From positions 558,001 through 622,000 of the forward strand of contig NZ_JBDKSS010000013.1 in NCBI RefSeq assembly GCF_039680535.1: a stretch of 64,000 nt of DNA, given 5' to 3'. Below, one piece after another: positions 44,627 to 53,449 of the stretch. Position 1 is the first letter of the stretch. Every line of letters starts with the position of its first letter. This DNA is from Parvibaculum sp039680535 (GTDB lineage: Bacteria > Pseudomonadota > Alphaproteobacteria > Parvibaculales > Parvibaculaceae). The notes below the pieces were generated by a model that saw nothing but the letters and a program-made list of their open reading frames with translations, was not told the origin of the DNA and did no database searches. The translations under genes were made by a program, and so were the position numbers.

Positions 44627-46579
44627 GTGACTATTGCTGAAGCACCGCTCTGGACTCCGTCGCCCGCTCGCGTTGCGGCCACCAATCTCACCGGCTTCGC
44701 CGCGCATCTGACTGCGCGCCACGGGGCGCATTTTGCCGATTACGCGGCGCTGCATCAGTGGTCGATAGACCATCCGGAAGCTTTCTGGGACGCGGTGTGG
44801 GATTTCTGCGGCGTGGTCGGCGAGAAGGGCGCGCGCTTCATCGCCGATGGCGACAAGATGCCGGGCGCGAAGTTCTTCCCCGACGCGAAGCTCAATTTCG
44901 CGGAGAACCTGCTTACGCATGAAGGCGATGGGCCCGCCTTGCTCTTCAACAACGAAGGCGTCGCGTCTGCACCCATAAGCTGGGCGGAGCTCAAGTCGCG
45001 TGTCGCGCGGTTTGCGTCCGTGTTGCGTCGCTGGGGCGTCGAGCCGGGCGACCGCGTCGCGGCCTTCATGCCCAATTGCCCCGATACGATCGTCGCCATG
45101 CTCGCGGCATCGAGCCTCGGCGCGGTCTTCTCGTCATGCTCGCCGGACTTTGGCGTGCGCGGCGTGCTCGACCGCTTCGGGCAGATTGCGCCCAGGGTGC
45201 TCGTCGCCTGCGACGGTTATCGCTATGCCGGCAAGGTGCTACCGAGCCACGAAAAGCTCGCCGAGATCATCGATGGCTTGCCGAGCCTCGAACATGTCGC
45301 CATCGTGCCCTTCATTGGCGAAGGGCCGAAGGATCTCGCCAAGGCGGAAGACTTCGAGTCGCTGGTCGCGAATGTTCCCGTCGCGCCGCTGAGCTTCATG
45401 CGGCTTCCCTTCGCGCATCCGCTCTACATCATGTATTCGAGCGGCACGACCGGCGTTCCCAAATGCATCGTGCATTCGGCGGGCGGCACGCTGCTCCAGC
45501 ATCTGAAGGAGCACAAGCTTTCCTGCGACGAGAAGCCTGGCGACGTGCTCTTCTACTTCACGACCTGCGGCTGGATGATGTGGAACTGGCTCGTCTCGGG
45601 CCTCGCTTCCGGCGCGACGCTCGCCCTTTACGATGGCTCGCCTTTCCATCCGTCGGAGCTCGTTCTCTTCGATTACATCGATGCCGCGAAGATCAGGATT
45701 TTCGGAACCTCCGCGAAGTTCATTGATGCTGTGAAGAAGTCGGGCTTCAAGCCGCGCGAGACGCATTCGCTCGTGAGCATGGAAGCGATCCTCTCCACCG
45801 GGTCGCCGCTGGTGTCAGAGAGTTTCGATTTCGTCTATCAGGACATCAAGGCGGACGTGCAGCTCGCCTCGATCTCGGGCGGCACGGACATTCTCTCCTG
45901 CTTCGTCGGCGGGTCGCCCTGGGACCCGGTCTGGCGCGGTGAGATTCAGGCCAAGGGCCTCGGCATGGCGACGAATGTCTGGGACGACGACGGCAAGCCC
46001 GTGATCGGCGTGAAGGGCGAGCTGGTCTGCACAAAGCCCTTTCCCTCCATGCCCATCTGCTTCTGGAACGATCCGGACGGCGCCAAATATCGCGCCGCCT
46101 ATTTCGAGCGGTTTCCCGGCGTGTGGTGTCATGGCGACTTTGCCGAAATCACGGAGCATGGTGGCTTCATCATTCATGGCCGCTCCGACGCGACGCTCAA
46201 TCCTGGCGGCGTGCGGATCGGCACGGCGGAAATCTACGCGCAGGTGGAGCAGCTCCCGGAAATTCAGGAAGCAATTGCCATCGGTCAGGATTGGGAGGGG
46301 GATGCGCGCGTCATCCTCTTCGTGGTGATGAAGCAGGGCGCCGCGCTCGACGACGCGCTTCAGGCGAAGATCCGCAAGAAAATCCGTGAGGGCGCTTCGC
46401 CGCGGCATGTGCCTGCGAAGATCGTCGCCGTCGCCGACATTCCTCGTACCAAGTCCGGCAAGATCACGGAACTTGCCGTGCGCGATGTTGTGCATGGCCG
46501 TCCGATCAAGAACAAGGAAGCGCTGGCCAACCCAGAAGCGCTCGACCTCTTCATCGATATTGTCGAGTTGAAGTCCTGA
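44627..46579 (+). CDS. aacS: acetoacetyl-CoA synthetase
   Basis: A 650-residue adenylate-forming enzyme that activates acetoacetate with ATP and CoA. The P-loop YSSGTTGVPKCIVHS, the TTCGWMMWNWL segment, and the C-terminal catalytic Lys in RTKSGKITEL are intact; the N-terminal cap FFPDAKLNFAENLL marks the AacS branch. GTG at 44627 with GGAAAGGG upstream is the start; a longer frame to 44531 overlaps the hydratase gene. Leucine and lipid breakdown yield acetoacetate, so the operon may serve more than valine. Confidence 0.92.
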   Translation: MTIAEAPLWTPSPARVAATNLTGFAAHLTARHGAHFADYAALHQWSIDHPEAFWDAVWDFCGVVGEKGARFIADGDKMPGAKFFPDAKLNFAENLLTHEGDGPALLFNNEGVASAPISWAELKSRVARFASVLRRWGVEPGDRVAAFMPNCPDTIVAMLAASSLGAVFSSCSPDFGVRGVLDRFGQIAPRVLVACDGYRYAGKVLPSHEKLAEIIDGLPSLEHVAIVPFIGEGPKDLAKAEDFESLVANVPVAPLSFMRLPFAHPLYIMYSSGTTGVPKCIVHSAGGTLLQHLKEHKLSCDEKPGDVLFYFTTCGWMMWNWLVSGLASGATLALYDGSPFHPSELVLFDYIDAAKIRIFGTSAKFIDAVKKSGFKPRETHSLVSMEAILSTGSPLVSESFDFVYQDIKADVQLASISGGTDILSCFVGGSPWDPVWRGEIQAKGLGMATNVWDDDGKPVIGVKGELVCTKPFPSMPICFWNDPDGAKYRAAYFERFPGVWCHGDFAEITEHGGFIIHGRSDATLNPGGVRIGTAEIYAQVEQLPEIQEAIAIGQDWEGDARVILFVVMKQGAALDDALQAKIRKKIREGASPRHVPAKIVAVADIPRTKSGKITELAVRDVVHGRPIKNKEALANPEALDLFIDIVELKS

Positions 46580-46592
46580 CAGGAGGGCTGAG

Positions 46593-47291
46593 TTGTCCCG
46601 CTACCTCTTCACGCCGCCGGCTCCGGTAGCCGCCCCCATTCGTGGGCGGGACGAACTCTTTCCCATTCATCGCATCTTCTGCGTCGGGCGGAACTATGCG
46701 GCCCATGCGCGCGAGATGGGTGCGGAACCGGATCGCGAGGCGCCGTTCTATTTCAACAAATCCGCGCATCACTACGTGCCGAGCGGCAGCACGATTCCCT
46801 ATGCGTCCGAAACCGCGAACTTCCAGTACGAGATGGAGCTCGTGGTCGCCATCGGAACGGGCGGCTTTCGCATCGCCGCCGCTGACGCGCTCGACCATGT
46901 GTTCGGCTATGCCTGTGGCCTCGACATGACGCGGCGCGACATTCAATTCGCGCTGCGCGAGAAGCAGCGCCCCTGGGATCTCGCCAAGGATTTCGAGAAT
47001 GCGGCGGTGCTTTCCGAGATCGTGCCGGCAAGCATCACGGGCCATCCCGGAAAAGGCCTCGTCCGGTTGAAGCTCAATGGCGAGGTGAAGCAGAGCGGGG
47101 ATCTCTCCGATCTCATCCATCCCGTGCCTGCCTTGATCGCGCATTTGTCGCGCTTCTATCATCTGCAACCGGGAGATATCATCTATACGGGCACGCCTGA
47201 AGGTGTGGGGCCGGTGAAGCCCGGCGACAGGCTTGAGGGCATGGTCGAAGGCGTGGGGAACATCGCGCTCGCCATAGGTCCCGCAGAATAA
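46593..47291 (+). CDS. fumarylacetoacetate-hydrolase-family protein
   Basis: A 232-residue FAH-family hydrolase. The FCVGRNYAAHAREMG start, the metal-binding ETANFQYEMELVVAIG, and the GDIIYTGTPEGVGPVKPGD segment are clear. The size and motifs fit acylpyruvase or fumarylpyruvate hydrolase (FAHD1/NagK-like), which cleave C-C bonds of beta-diketo acids; the true substrate is unknown. A TTG at 46593 is the start, with AGGAGGG 5 bases upstream. It sits between aacS and an acyl-CoA dehydrogenase gene in the same operon. Confidence 0.88.
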   Translation: MSRYLFTPPAPVAAPIRGRDELFPIHRIFCVGRNYAAHAREMGAEPDREAPFYFNKSAHHYVPSGSTIPYASETANFQYEMELVVAIGTGGFRIAAADALDHVFGYACGLDMTRRDIQFALREKQRPWDLAKDFENAAVLSEIVPASITGHPGKGLVRLKLNGEVKQSGDLSDLIHPVPALIAHLSRFYHLQPGDIIYTGTPEGVGPVKPGDRLEGMVEGVGNIALAIGPAE

Positions 47292-47316
47292 CTCCGCCGG
47301 CGGGGAGGCCGGGTTC

Positions 47317-48483
47317 ATGGATTTCTCGCTTACGCCCGACCAGCAACAGATCCGCGACGCGATCTTCAAGCTCTGCGAACCCTTCGACGACGACTACTGG
47401 TTGAAGAAGGACAAGGAGGGCGGCTTCCCCGAAGAATTCTATAAGGCCGTGGCCGATCAGGGCTGGCTCGGCATTGCGATGCCCGAACAGGTTGGCGGTG
47501 CGGGGCTTGGCATCACCGAAGCTGCGTTGATGATGCAGGCGATTTCGGAATCAGGCGGCGGCATGAGCGGCGCGTCGTCCGTGCATCTCAATATCTTCGG
47601 TCTCAACCCCGTCGTCGTCTTCGGCACCGAGGAACAGAAATCTCGGATGCTGCCGCCATTGATCCGCGGCGAGGACAAGGCCTGCTTCGCGGTGACGGAG
47701 CCCGACGCCGGTCTCAACACGACAGGCCTCAAGACCTTCGCGGAGCGGAAAGGCGACCGTTACATCGTGCGCGGGCAGAAGATCTGGATCACGACCGCGC
47801 AGGTCGCGACCAAGATGCTGCTGCTCGCCCGCACCACGCCCTATGACGAGCTGACGAAGAAGACCGACGGTCTCAGCCTGTTTTATACGAATTTTGATCG
47901 CTCCAGGGTCGAGGCGCGGGAAATTCCGAAGATGGGCCGCTCGGCAGTCGACTCGAACATGCTCTTTTTTGATGGGCTCGAAGTCCCGATCGAGGATCGC
48001 ATCGGCGCGGAAGGAAGGGGCTTCCAGCAGATTCTTCATGGGCTCAACCCGGAGCGCATCCTGATCGCGGCGGAAGCGATCGGTCTCGGCCGCGCGGCGC
48101 TCAGAAAGGCTTCAGCCTATGCGCGGGAGCGTGTCGTCTTCGGTCGGCCCATCGGCCAGAACCAGGGCATCCAGCATCCGCTGGCGAAATGCTGGGCGGA
48201 ACTCGAAGCGGCGAACCTGATGACTTTCAAGGCAGCCTCGCTTTACGACAAGGGTGAGGAATGCGGAGCCGAAGCGAATGCCGCGAAGTATCTCGCGGCC
48301 GAAGCTGCCTTCCATGCCTGTGAGACAGCGATCCTGACGCATGGCGGAATGGGCTATGCGAAGGAATATCACGTCGAGCGTTACATGCGCGAAAGCTGGA
48401 TTCCGCGCATCGCGCCGGTGAGCATGCAGCTCATCCTCAGCTTCATCGCGGAAAAGGTACTGGGCCAGCCGAAATCCTACTGA
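47317..48483 (+). CDS. acyl-CoA dehydrogenase, isovaleryl/long-chain-type base position
   Basis: A 388-residue acyl-CoA dehydrogenase with FAD motif CFAVTEPDAGLNTTG. The usual C-terminal Glu position is replaced (APVSMQL), but Glu246 stands in LNPERILIA, the alternative catalytic-base position used by isovaleryl- and long-chain acyl-CoA dehydrogenases, so it is probably active. Last gene of the rightward operon, 25 bases after the FAH gene, convergent with pstB. Confidence 0.88.
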   Translation: MDFSLTPDQQQIRDAIFKLCEPFDDDYWLKKDKEGGFPEEFYKAVADQGWLGIAMPEQVGGAGLGITEAALMMQAISESGGGMSGASSVHLNIFGLNPVVVFGTEEQKSRMLPPLIRGEDKACFAVTEPDAGLNTTGLKTFAERKGDRYIVRGQKIWITTAQVATKMLLLARTTPYDELTKKTDGLSLFYTNFDRSRVEAREIPKMGRSAVDSNMLFFDGLEVPIEDRIGAEGRGFQQILHGLNPERILIAAEAIGLGRAALRKASAYARERVVFGRPIGQNQGIQHPLAKCWAELEAANLMTFKAASLYDKGEECGAEANAAKYLAAEAAFHACETAILTHGGMGYAKEYHVERYMRESWIPRIAPVSMQLILSFIAEKVLGQPKSY

Positions 48484-48492
48484 CCGCTTCTC

Positions 48493-49308
48493 CTAGCCGA
48501 AGCGGCCCGTCACGTAGTCGCGTGTGCGGATGTTGGACGGATTGGTGAAGATTTTTTCCGACGTGTCGAACTCGACGAGTTCGCCCAGATACATGAAGGC
48601 GGTGTAGTCCGACGCGCGGGCCGCCTGCTGCATGTTATGCGTCACGATGACGATGCAGAACTCCTCGCGCAGCTTTTCGATCAGCTCCTCGAGCTTCGCC
48701 GTCGAGATGGGGTCGAGGGCGGAGGCCGGTTCGTCCATCAGCAGGATTTCCGGGCGCACGGCGACGGCGCGCGCGATGCAGAGGCGCTGCTGCTGACCGC
48801 CGGAAAGGCCCGTGCCCAACTGGTGCAGCTTGTCCTTCACCTCGTCCCACAGGGCGGCCTGCGACAGCGCCCAATGCACACGTTCGTCCATATCGGCGCG
48901 CGAAAGCTTGTCGTAGAGACGGATTCCGAACGCGACATTCTCATAGATCGACATGGGGAAGGGCGTCGGCTTCTGGAATACCATGCCGATCTTGGTCCGC
49001 AGCTTCGTCAGGTCGAGATTGGGATCGAGGATGTTGTCGCCGTCGACCATCACCTCGCCCGTCGCGCGCTGGCCGGGATACATTTCATAGATGCGGTTGA
49101 GCACGCGCAGCAGCGTGGATTTTCCGCAGCCCGACGGGCCGATGAAGGCCGTGACGCGGCGATCGGGGATCGAGATGTTGATGCCCTTCAGCGCCTCGTA
49201 TTGCCCGTAATAGAAGCGGAGGTCGCGGACGCCGATCTTCTCGACGTGCTGTTCGCCATCCGGATGGTGCAGGGCGCCTGCGAGAGACGGGGTGTGCAAC
49301 TGGGTCAC
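48493..49308 (-). CDS. pstB: phosphate ABC transporter ATPase PstB
   Basis: A 271-residue ABC ATPase. Walker A GPSGCGKST at residues 57-65, signature LSGGQQQRLCIARA, Walker B ILLMDEPASALD and the PstB-specific RVLNRIYEMYPGQR and KPTPFPMSIYENVAFG are present. GTG at 49308 is the start; it overlaps the pstA stop as GTGA, and a longer frame to 50049 is a shadow. It powers high-affinity phosphate uptake. No phoU follows; the convergent acyl-CoA dehydrogenase gene begins 9 bases on. Confidence 0.96.
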   Translation of the reverse strand: MTQLHTPSLAGALHHPDGEQHVEKIGVRDLRFYYGQYEALKGINISIPDRRVTAFIGPSGCGKSTLLRVLNRIYEMYPGQRATGEVMVDGDNILDPNLDLTKLRTKIGMVFQKPTPFPMSIYENVAFGIRLYDKLSRADMDERVHWALSQAALWDEVKDKLHQLGTGLSGGQQQRLCIARAVAVRPEILLMDEPASALDPISTAKLEELIEKLREEFCIVIVTHNMQQAARASDYTAFMYLGELVEFDTSEKIFTNPSNIRTRDYVTGRFG

Positions 49309-50147
49309 GAACGGCCTGTCCTTTTTCTTGTCAGTAGGCGGGCGAAGATGTTGAGCGCAAGCACCGTCGCCGTGATGAGAAGCGCGCCGCCCCATGCGAG
49401 CTGGCGCCAGTCTGCATAGGGGCTCATCGCGAACTGGAAGATGACGACGGGCAGGTTTGCCATCGGCGCGTTGAGATCGGCGCTCCAGAATTGATTGTTG
49501 AGCGCGGTGAAGAGGAGCGGAGCGGTCTCGCCCGAAATGCGGGCGACGGCGAGCAGTACGCCCGTCAGAATGCCCTGGAACGCCGCGCGGTAGCTGACCT
49601 TGGCAATGATCTTCCACTTTGGCGAGCCAAGCGCGGCGGCGGCTTCGCGCAGCGCGTCGGGTACGAGGCCGAGCATGTCCTCGGTGGTACGCACGATGAT
49701 CGGAATGGCGATGATCGCCAGCGCGACGACGCCCGCAAGGGCCGAGAAGTGCCCCATCTGCACGACGACGATGCCGTAGACAAAGAGGCCGATGATGATG
49801 GAGGGCGCGCTCAGCAGCACGTCGTTCACAAAGCGCACCACATGGGCAAGCCGGCTCGCGCGGCCGTATTCCGAAATATAGGTTCCAGCCATGACGCCGA
49901 TGGGTGTCGCAGCGAGGATTGCGAGCCCGGTCATGACAGCGCTGCCGAAGATGGCGTTCAGCAGGCCGCCCTTGCTCCCGGGCGGAGGCGTGCTCTCGGT
50001 AAAGAGCGAGGGCGTGAGCGCTGCGAGGCCATTGCTGAGCAGGGTCCACAGAATTGCGCCGAGAATGAAGAGAACGATCGCCGTCACGGCAAGCGCGATC
50101 GTGGTCATGATGATGTCGGTGAGGCGGCGGCTTTGCACGCGTGTCAT
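49305..50147 (-). CDS. pstA: phosphate ABC transporter permease PstA
   Basis: A 280-residue inner-membrane permease with six hydrophobic segments. The EAA loop is EAAAALGSPKWKIIAKV, the contact for PstB. ATG at 50147 with CAGGAGG upstream was chosen; it overlaps the pstC stop as ATGA. The longer frame to 50660 runs antisense-free into pstC in another frame and is not coding. Confidence 0.95.
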   Translation of the reverse strand: MTRVQSRRLTDIIMTTIALAVTAIVLFILGAILWTLLSNGLAALTPSLFTESTPPPGSKGGLLNAIFGSAVMTGLAILAATPIGVMAGTYISEYGRASRLAHVVRFVNDVLLSAPSIIIGLFVYGIVVVQMGHFSALAGVVALAIIAIPIIVRTTEDMLGLVPDALREAAAALGSPKWKIIAKVSYRAAFQGILTGVLLAVARISGETAPLLFTALNNQFWSADLNAPMANLPVVIFQFAMSPYADWRQLAWGGALLITATVLALNIFARLLTRKRTGRS

Positions 50148-51124
50148 TTGCCGCCTCCTGCCTTCGCGACTTCCGTGCGGAGCAGCAGGCGCCGGCCGGC
50201 GGCCAGCACCAGGAACGTCAGGAGGAAGAGAACGAGGCCGAGCGCGATGAGCGCCGAGGTGTAGGTGTCGCTGACAGCTTCCGTGAACTCGTTGGCAAGA
50301 GCGGCCGAGATCGTGGTCGCCGGATCGAACAGCGACTTCGGCAGACGATGTGCGTTGCCGATGACGAAGGTGACGGCCATGGTTTCGCCGAGCGCGCGGC
50401 CGAGGCCGAGCATGATCGCGCCCACCACGCCGGTGCGGCAATAGGGCAATACGACCTTCCAGACGACTTCCCACCGCGTCGCGCCCAGCCCATATGCGCT
50501 TTCGCGAAGCACAGCAGGCACGGTTTCGAAGACGTCGCGCATCACGGCGGTCATGAAGGGCAGGATCATCAGTCCGAGAATGAGGCCGGCGAGCAGGATG
50601 CCGATGCCGATGGGCGTGCCCGAGAAGAGCTGGCCGATCAGCGGAATGGGGCCAAGCCATGTCGCGAGCGCCGGCTCGATCGTCGTCTGGAAGAAAGGAG
50701 CCGCGACGAAGAGGCCCCAGATGCCATAGATGATGCTCGGCACGGCGGCGAGAAGCTCGACCGCGGTGCTGAGCGGCGTTCTGAGCCTGTAGGGGCAGAG
50801 TTCAGTGAGGAAGAAGGCGACGGCAAAGCTCGCCGGTACGCCGACCAGCATGGCCACGGCGGAGGTCGCCAACGTGCCGACCAGCGGCACGAGCGCGCCA
50901 TATTCGTCGGTAACCGGATTCCACTTGGCGGTGATGAGAAAGTCGAAGCCGAAAAGCTTCAGCGCCGGCGCAGCGCCCTGGACGAGAACGACGATGACGC
51001 CGCCCAGCATCAGCAGGACCAGAGCCGTGAAGCTCCAGGTCAGCCAGCGGAAGAAGATATCCGCCAGCCGCCCATTGCGAATACGGCGGATACGCATTGC
51101 TTCGGCGTCGTCTATCAGCGCCAT
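50144..51124 (-). CDS. pstC: phosphate ABC transporter permease PstC
   Basis: A 326-residue inner-membrane permease. A membrane helix near residues 25-48 precedes the transport domain; the EAA loop reads ESAYGLGATRWEVVWKVVLP. Its end overlaps pstA. The gap of 66 bases to pstS contains a long hairpin that probably sets the ratio between PstS and the membrane subunits. Confidence 0.95.
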   Translation of the reverse strand: MALIDDAEAMRIRRIRNGRLADIFFRWLTWSFTALVLLMLGGVIVVLVQGAAPALKLFGFDFLITAKWNPVTDEYGALVPLVGTLATSAVAMLVGVPASFAVAFFLTELCPYRLRTPLSTAVELLAAVPSIIYGIWGLFVAAPFFQTTIEPALATWLGPIPLIGQLFSGTPIGIGILLAGLILGLMILPFMTAVMRDVFETVPAVLRESAYGLGATRWEVVWKVVLPYCRTGVVGAIMLGLGRALGETMAVTFVIGNAHRLPKSLFDPATTISAALANEFTEAVSDTYTSALIALGLVLFLLTFLVLAAGRRLLLRTEVAKAGGGK

Positions 51125-51144
51125 GTCGGGGGGATCTCCGGGTT

Positions 51145-51171
51145 CGCGGAAGAGGCGAGGCCTCTTCCGCG
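51145..51171 (-). other. pstS-pstC intercistronic hairpin
   Basis: A perfect 12-base-pair stem CGCGGAAGAGGC / GCCTCTTCCGCG with a 3-base loop, and no T-run after it on the leftward strand. It most likely protects the pstS message from decay or trims read-through, giving more PstS than PstC, PstA and PstB. Confidence 0.65.
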
Positions 51172-51190
51172 CCTGTTGCCGGTTGGTGCC

Positions 51191-52234
51191 TTAGAAGACG
51201 GGCTTGCCCGAAGTGTCGACAACCTGCTTCCAGCTGTCTTCGACGAGCTTCACGACCTTGTCGGGCATCGGAACGTAGTCGATGTCCTTCGCCAGCTTGT
51301 CGCCATCCGCATAGGCCCACTGGAAGAACTTCAGAACGGATTTGCCATTTTCAGGCTTGTCCTGGGTCTTGTGGAGCAGGATGAAGGTCGCCGCCGTCAT
51401 CGGCCAGCTCGTCGCGCCGGGCTGGTTGGCGAGGATGAGGTAGAAGCCCGGAGCCTTCGCCCAGTCGGCATTCGCGGCCGCGGCCTGGAACGCTTCATAG
51501 CTCGGCTTCACGAACTTGCCGTCCTTGTTCTGCATCTCCGTGAAGGTGAGGTGGTTCTGCAGGGCATAGGCATATTCGACGTAGCCGATCGCGCCTTGCG
51601 TCTGGCCGACCATGGCCGCGACACCTTCATTGCCCTTGCCGCCAAGACCGACGGGCCATTCAACGGCGGTGTTGACGCCGACGGCAGCCCAGGCGGGCTC
51701 GACGGCGTTGAGATAGTAAGTGAAGTTGAAGGTCGTGCCCGAGCCGTCCGAACGATGGACGACAGCGATGGGCGCGTCGGGGAGCTTCACGCCCTTGTTG
51801 ATCGCGGCGATCTCAGGCGCGTTCCACCTGGTGATCTTGCCGAGATAGATGTTGGCGAGGAGGGAGCCGGTCAGCTTGATTTCGCCCGGCTTGATGCCCG
51901 CGAGATTGACGACCGGGACGACGCCCCCCATGACCGTCGGGAACTGGATCAGATCGCCCTTCGTGAGTTCGGCAGCCGTCAGCGGTTTGTCGGACGCGCC
52001 GAAGTCGACGGTCTTCGCGTTGATCTGCTTGATGCCGCCGCCGGAACCGATCGACTGATAGTTCATGCCGATACCGGTCTTCGCCTTGTAGGCTTCCGCC
52101 CACTTCGCATAAACGGGATAGGGGAAGGTCGCGCCGGCGCCCGAGATGTTGGAGGCCTCCGCGGCGGTGGTCAGAACCAGAGCGGACAGCGCGAAAAGGC
52201 TCGCCCGTCCCAGTTTTCCGAAGGATTTCAGCAT
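51191..52234 (-). CDS. pstS: periplasmic phosphate-binding protein PstS
   Basis: A 347-residue periplasmic binding protein. The signal peptide ends near residue 28 (AAEAS-NIS), and the phosphate-contacting segments SGAGATFPYPVY, GSGGGIKQI, FGASDKPL and HRSDGSGTTFNFTYYL are all present. First gene of pstSCAB, with a Pho box 50 bases upstream, so it should be induced by PhoB when phosphate is scarce. Confidence 0.96.
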   Translation of the reverse strand: MLKSFGKLGRASLFALSALVLTTAAEASNISGAGATFPYPVYAKWAEAYKAKTGIGMNYQSIGSGGGIKQINAKTVDFGASDKPLTAAELTKGDLIQFPTVMGGVVPVVNLAGIKPGEIKLTGSLLANIYLGKITRWNAPEIAAINKGVKLPDAPIAVVHRSDGSGTTFNFTYYLNAVEPAWAAVGVNTAVEWPVGLGGKGNEGVAAMVGQTQGAIGYVEYAYALQNHLTFTEMQNKDGKFVKPSYEAFQAAAANADWAKAPGFYLILANQPGATSWPMTAATFILLHKTQDKPENGKSVLKFFQWAYADGDKLAKDIDYVPMPDKVVKLVEDSWKQVVDTSGKPVF

Positions 52235-52283
52235 GATGTTGGACTCCCTATGTCGAGCCGGCGGCCTATGCCCCTCTGACTAC

Positions 52284-52310
52284 GACAGTTCGATGACAAA
52301 TATATGACAT
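52284..52310 (-). promoter_or_regulatory. Pho box of pstSCAB
   Basis: Read leftward: TGTCATATATT-TGTCATCGAAC-TGTCGTAG, three TGTC half-sites exactly 11 bases apart (at 52306, 52295 and 52284). The first two form a near-complete PhoB box. The site ends about 50 bases before the pstS start. Confidence 0.88.
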
Positions 52311-52327
52311 AAACGGAATGGCCGCCC

Positions 52328-52383
52328 AGCCTTGGCCCCCAGCCTGCGTCGCAGGCTGCGGGACCTCGGTGCTCGCCAAGGCT
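52328..52383. other. nested inverted repeats between pstS and the upstream gene
   Basis: Outer arms AGCCTTGGC (52328-52336) / GCCAAGGCT (52375-52383) enclose an inner stem CAGCCTGC-GTC-GCAGGCTG (52340-52358). The structure begins 5 bases after the stop of the small gene at 52388 and could end its transcript, though no T-run follows. Confidence 0.5.
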
Positions 52384-52387
52384 CTTC

Positions 52388-52777
52388 TCAGGCCCGAATC
52401 GGGGGAGCGTTGCTGAAGGGGCGAAGATAGGGGCGTGCCGGGGCCGCTTGTTCCAGCCGGGCGGGGCGGAAATCCCGCATTTCAGCGGCGGCGGGCAGGA
52501 CGCCGGGCGGGGCCATGATCGCTGCGAGGTGGGGCCCGGCGCCGAGGGCTGCGCCTTCCCGCTTCACGTCGGTCGTTTGCAGGATGGCGGCCTTGCTGGC
52601 CTCGATGGCGCTTTGCCAGACGAAGCGAGGCCGGCGGCCATGTTCGTCGCCATGGACGGCCATGAAGACGACGACGGCGCAGCAGAGAGCAAAGAGAATG
52701 CGGAGCGGCCACGCGGTGGGCACCCCCGGATGGGAGGCGCGAGTGTCGATCAGGCTGGTCTGCGAGGATGCGCTCAT
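52388..52777 (-). CDS. small membrane protein, unknown function
   Basis: A 129-residue protein I do not recognise. One hydrophobic segment (about 24-41, PLRILFALCCAVVVFMAV) suggests a single membrane anchor; the C-terminal part is Ala/Pro/Arg-rich and probably disordered outside the membrane. Codon use is ordinary for the window. The gene lies between pstS and a divergent PEBP gene and is followed by a nested inverted repeat. It may be a real gene restricted to close relatives. Confidence 0.5.
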   Translation of the reverse strand: MSASSQTSLIDTRASHPGVPTAWPLRILFALCCAVVVFMAVHGDEHGRRPRFVWQSAIEASKAAILQTTDVKREGAALGAGPHLAAIMAPPGVLPAAAEMRDFRPARLEQAAPARPYLRPFSNAPPIRA

Positions 52778-52892
52778 CGGCCCAAGACATGCCGTTTGGC
52801 AAGGGCGAGGGTCAAATCATGATTTTATTACATTGGGGGATGCATTGCGGCGCATGGCGTCCTTGCGCGACCATGCCTGAAAGGAGGCGCGC

Positions 52893-53444
52893 ATGAGCAG
52901 AGCAAGTCTGGTTGCGGGATTGGCCATCGTCCTGTCGCTTGTGGCCGCGCCGTCCCACGCCTCCGACGGCTTTCGCGTCTCCAGTCCGTCATTCGTGGCT
53001 GGCAAACCGATTCCCGCGACGAAATTCGTCTTCGACCGTTTTGGTTGCGGCGGGGCGAATATTTCTCCCGGCCTCTCCTGGAGCGGTGCGCCGGAAGGCG
53101 CCCGAAGCTACGCCGTCACGCTTTTCGATCCGGATGCTCGAGGCGGGAAGGGCTGGTGGCACTGGCTGGTCTTCGACATCCCGCCGACGCGCACCAGTCT
53201 TGCCGAGGGTGGGCTGGTGCCGAAGGGCGCAATGGAGGGGACGTCCGACTTCGGCGTGCCGGGCTATCAGGGGCCGTGCCCGCCAAAGGGCAGCGGCGCG
53301 CATCACTATGTTTTCACCGTCTATGCGCTCGACGTGGAAACGCTCGCTCTCGGTCCGAATGTGAAAGGCGCGCCGGCGCTTGAGGTGCTTCGCCGCCATT
53401 CGCTTGGCGCGGCAACAGTGCAGTTCCTTTACGGCAGGCCCTGA
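52893..53444 (+). CDS. exported YbhB/YbcL-type PEBP protein
   Basis: A 183-residue phosphatidylethanolamine-binding-protein homologue. A signal peptide (about residues 1-24, cleavage at SHA-SDG) is followed by the PEBP fold with SPGLSWSGAPEGARSYAVTLFDPDA, HWLVFDIP and GPCPPKGSGAHHYVFTVYAL, the conserved anion-binding pocket. The ligand of bacterial members is unknown. AAGGAGG precedes the ATG. It is convergent with the dedA gene 5 bases downstream. Confidence 0.9.
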   Translation: MSRASLVAGLAIVLSLVAAPSHASDGFRVSSPSFVAGKPIPATKFVFDRFGCGGANISPGLSWSGAPEGARSYAVTLFDPDARGGKGWWHWLVFDIPPTRTSLAEGGLVPKGAMEGTSDFGVPGYQGPCPPKGSGAHHYVFTVYALDVETLALGPNVKGAPALEVLRRHSLGAATVQFLYGRP

Positions 53445-53449
53445 GCGCT

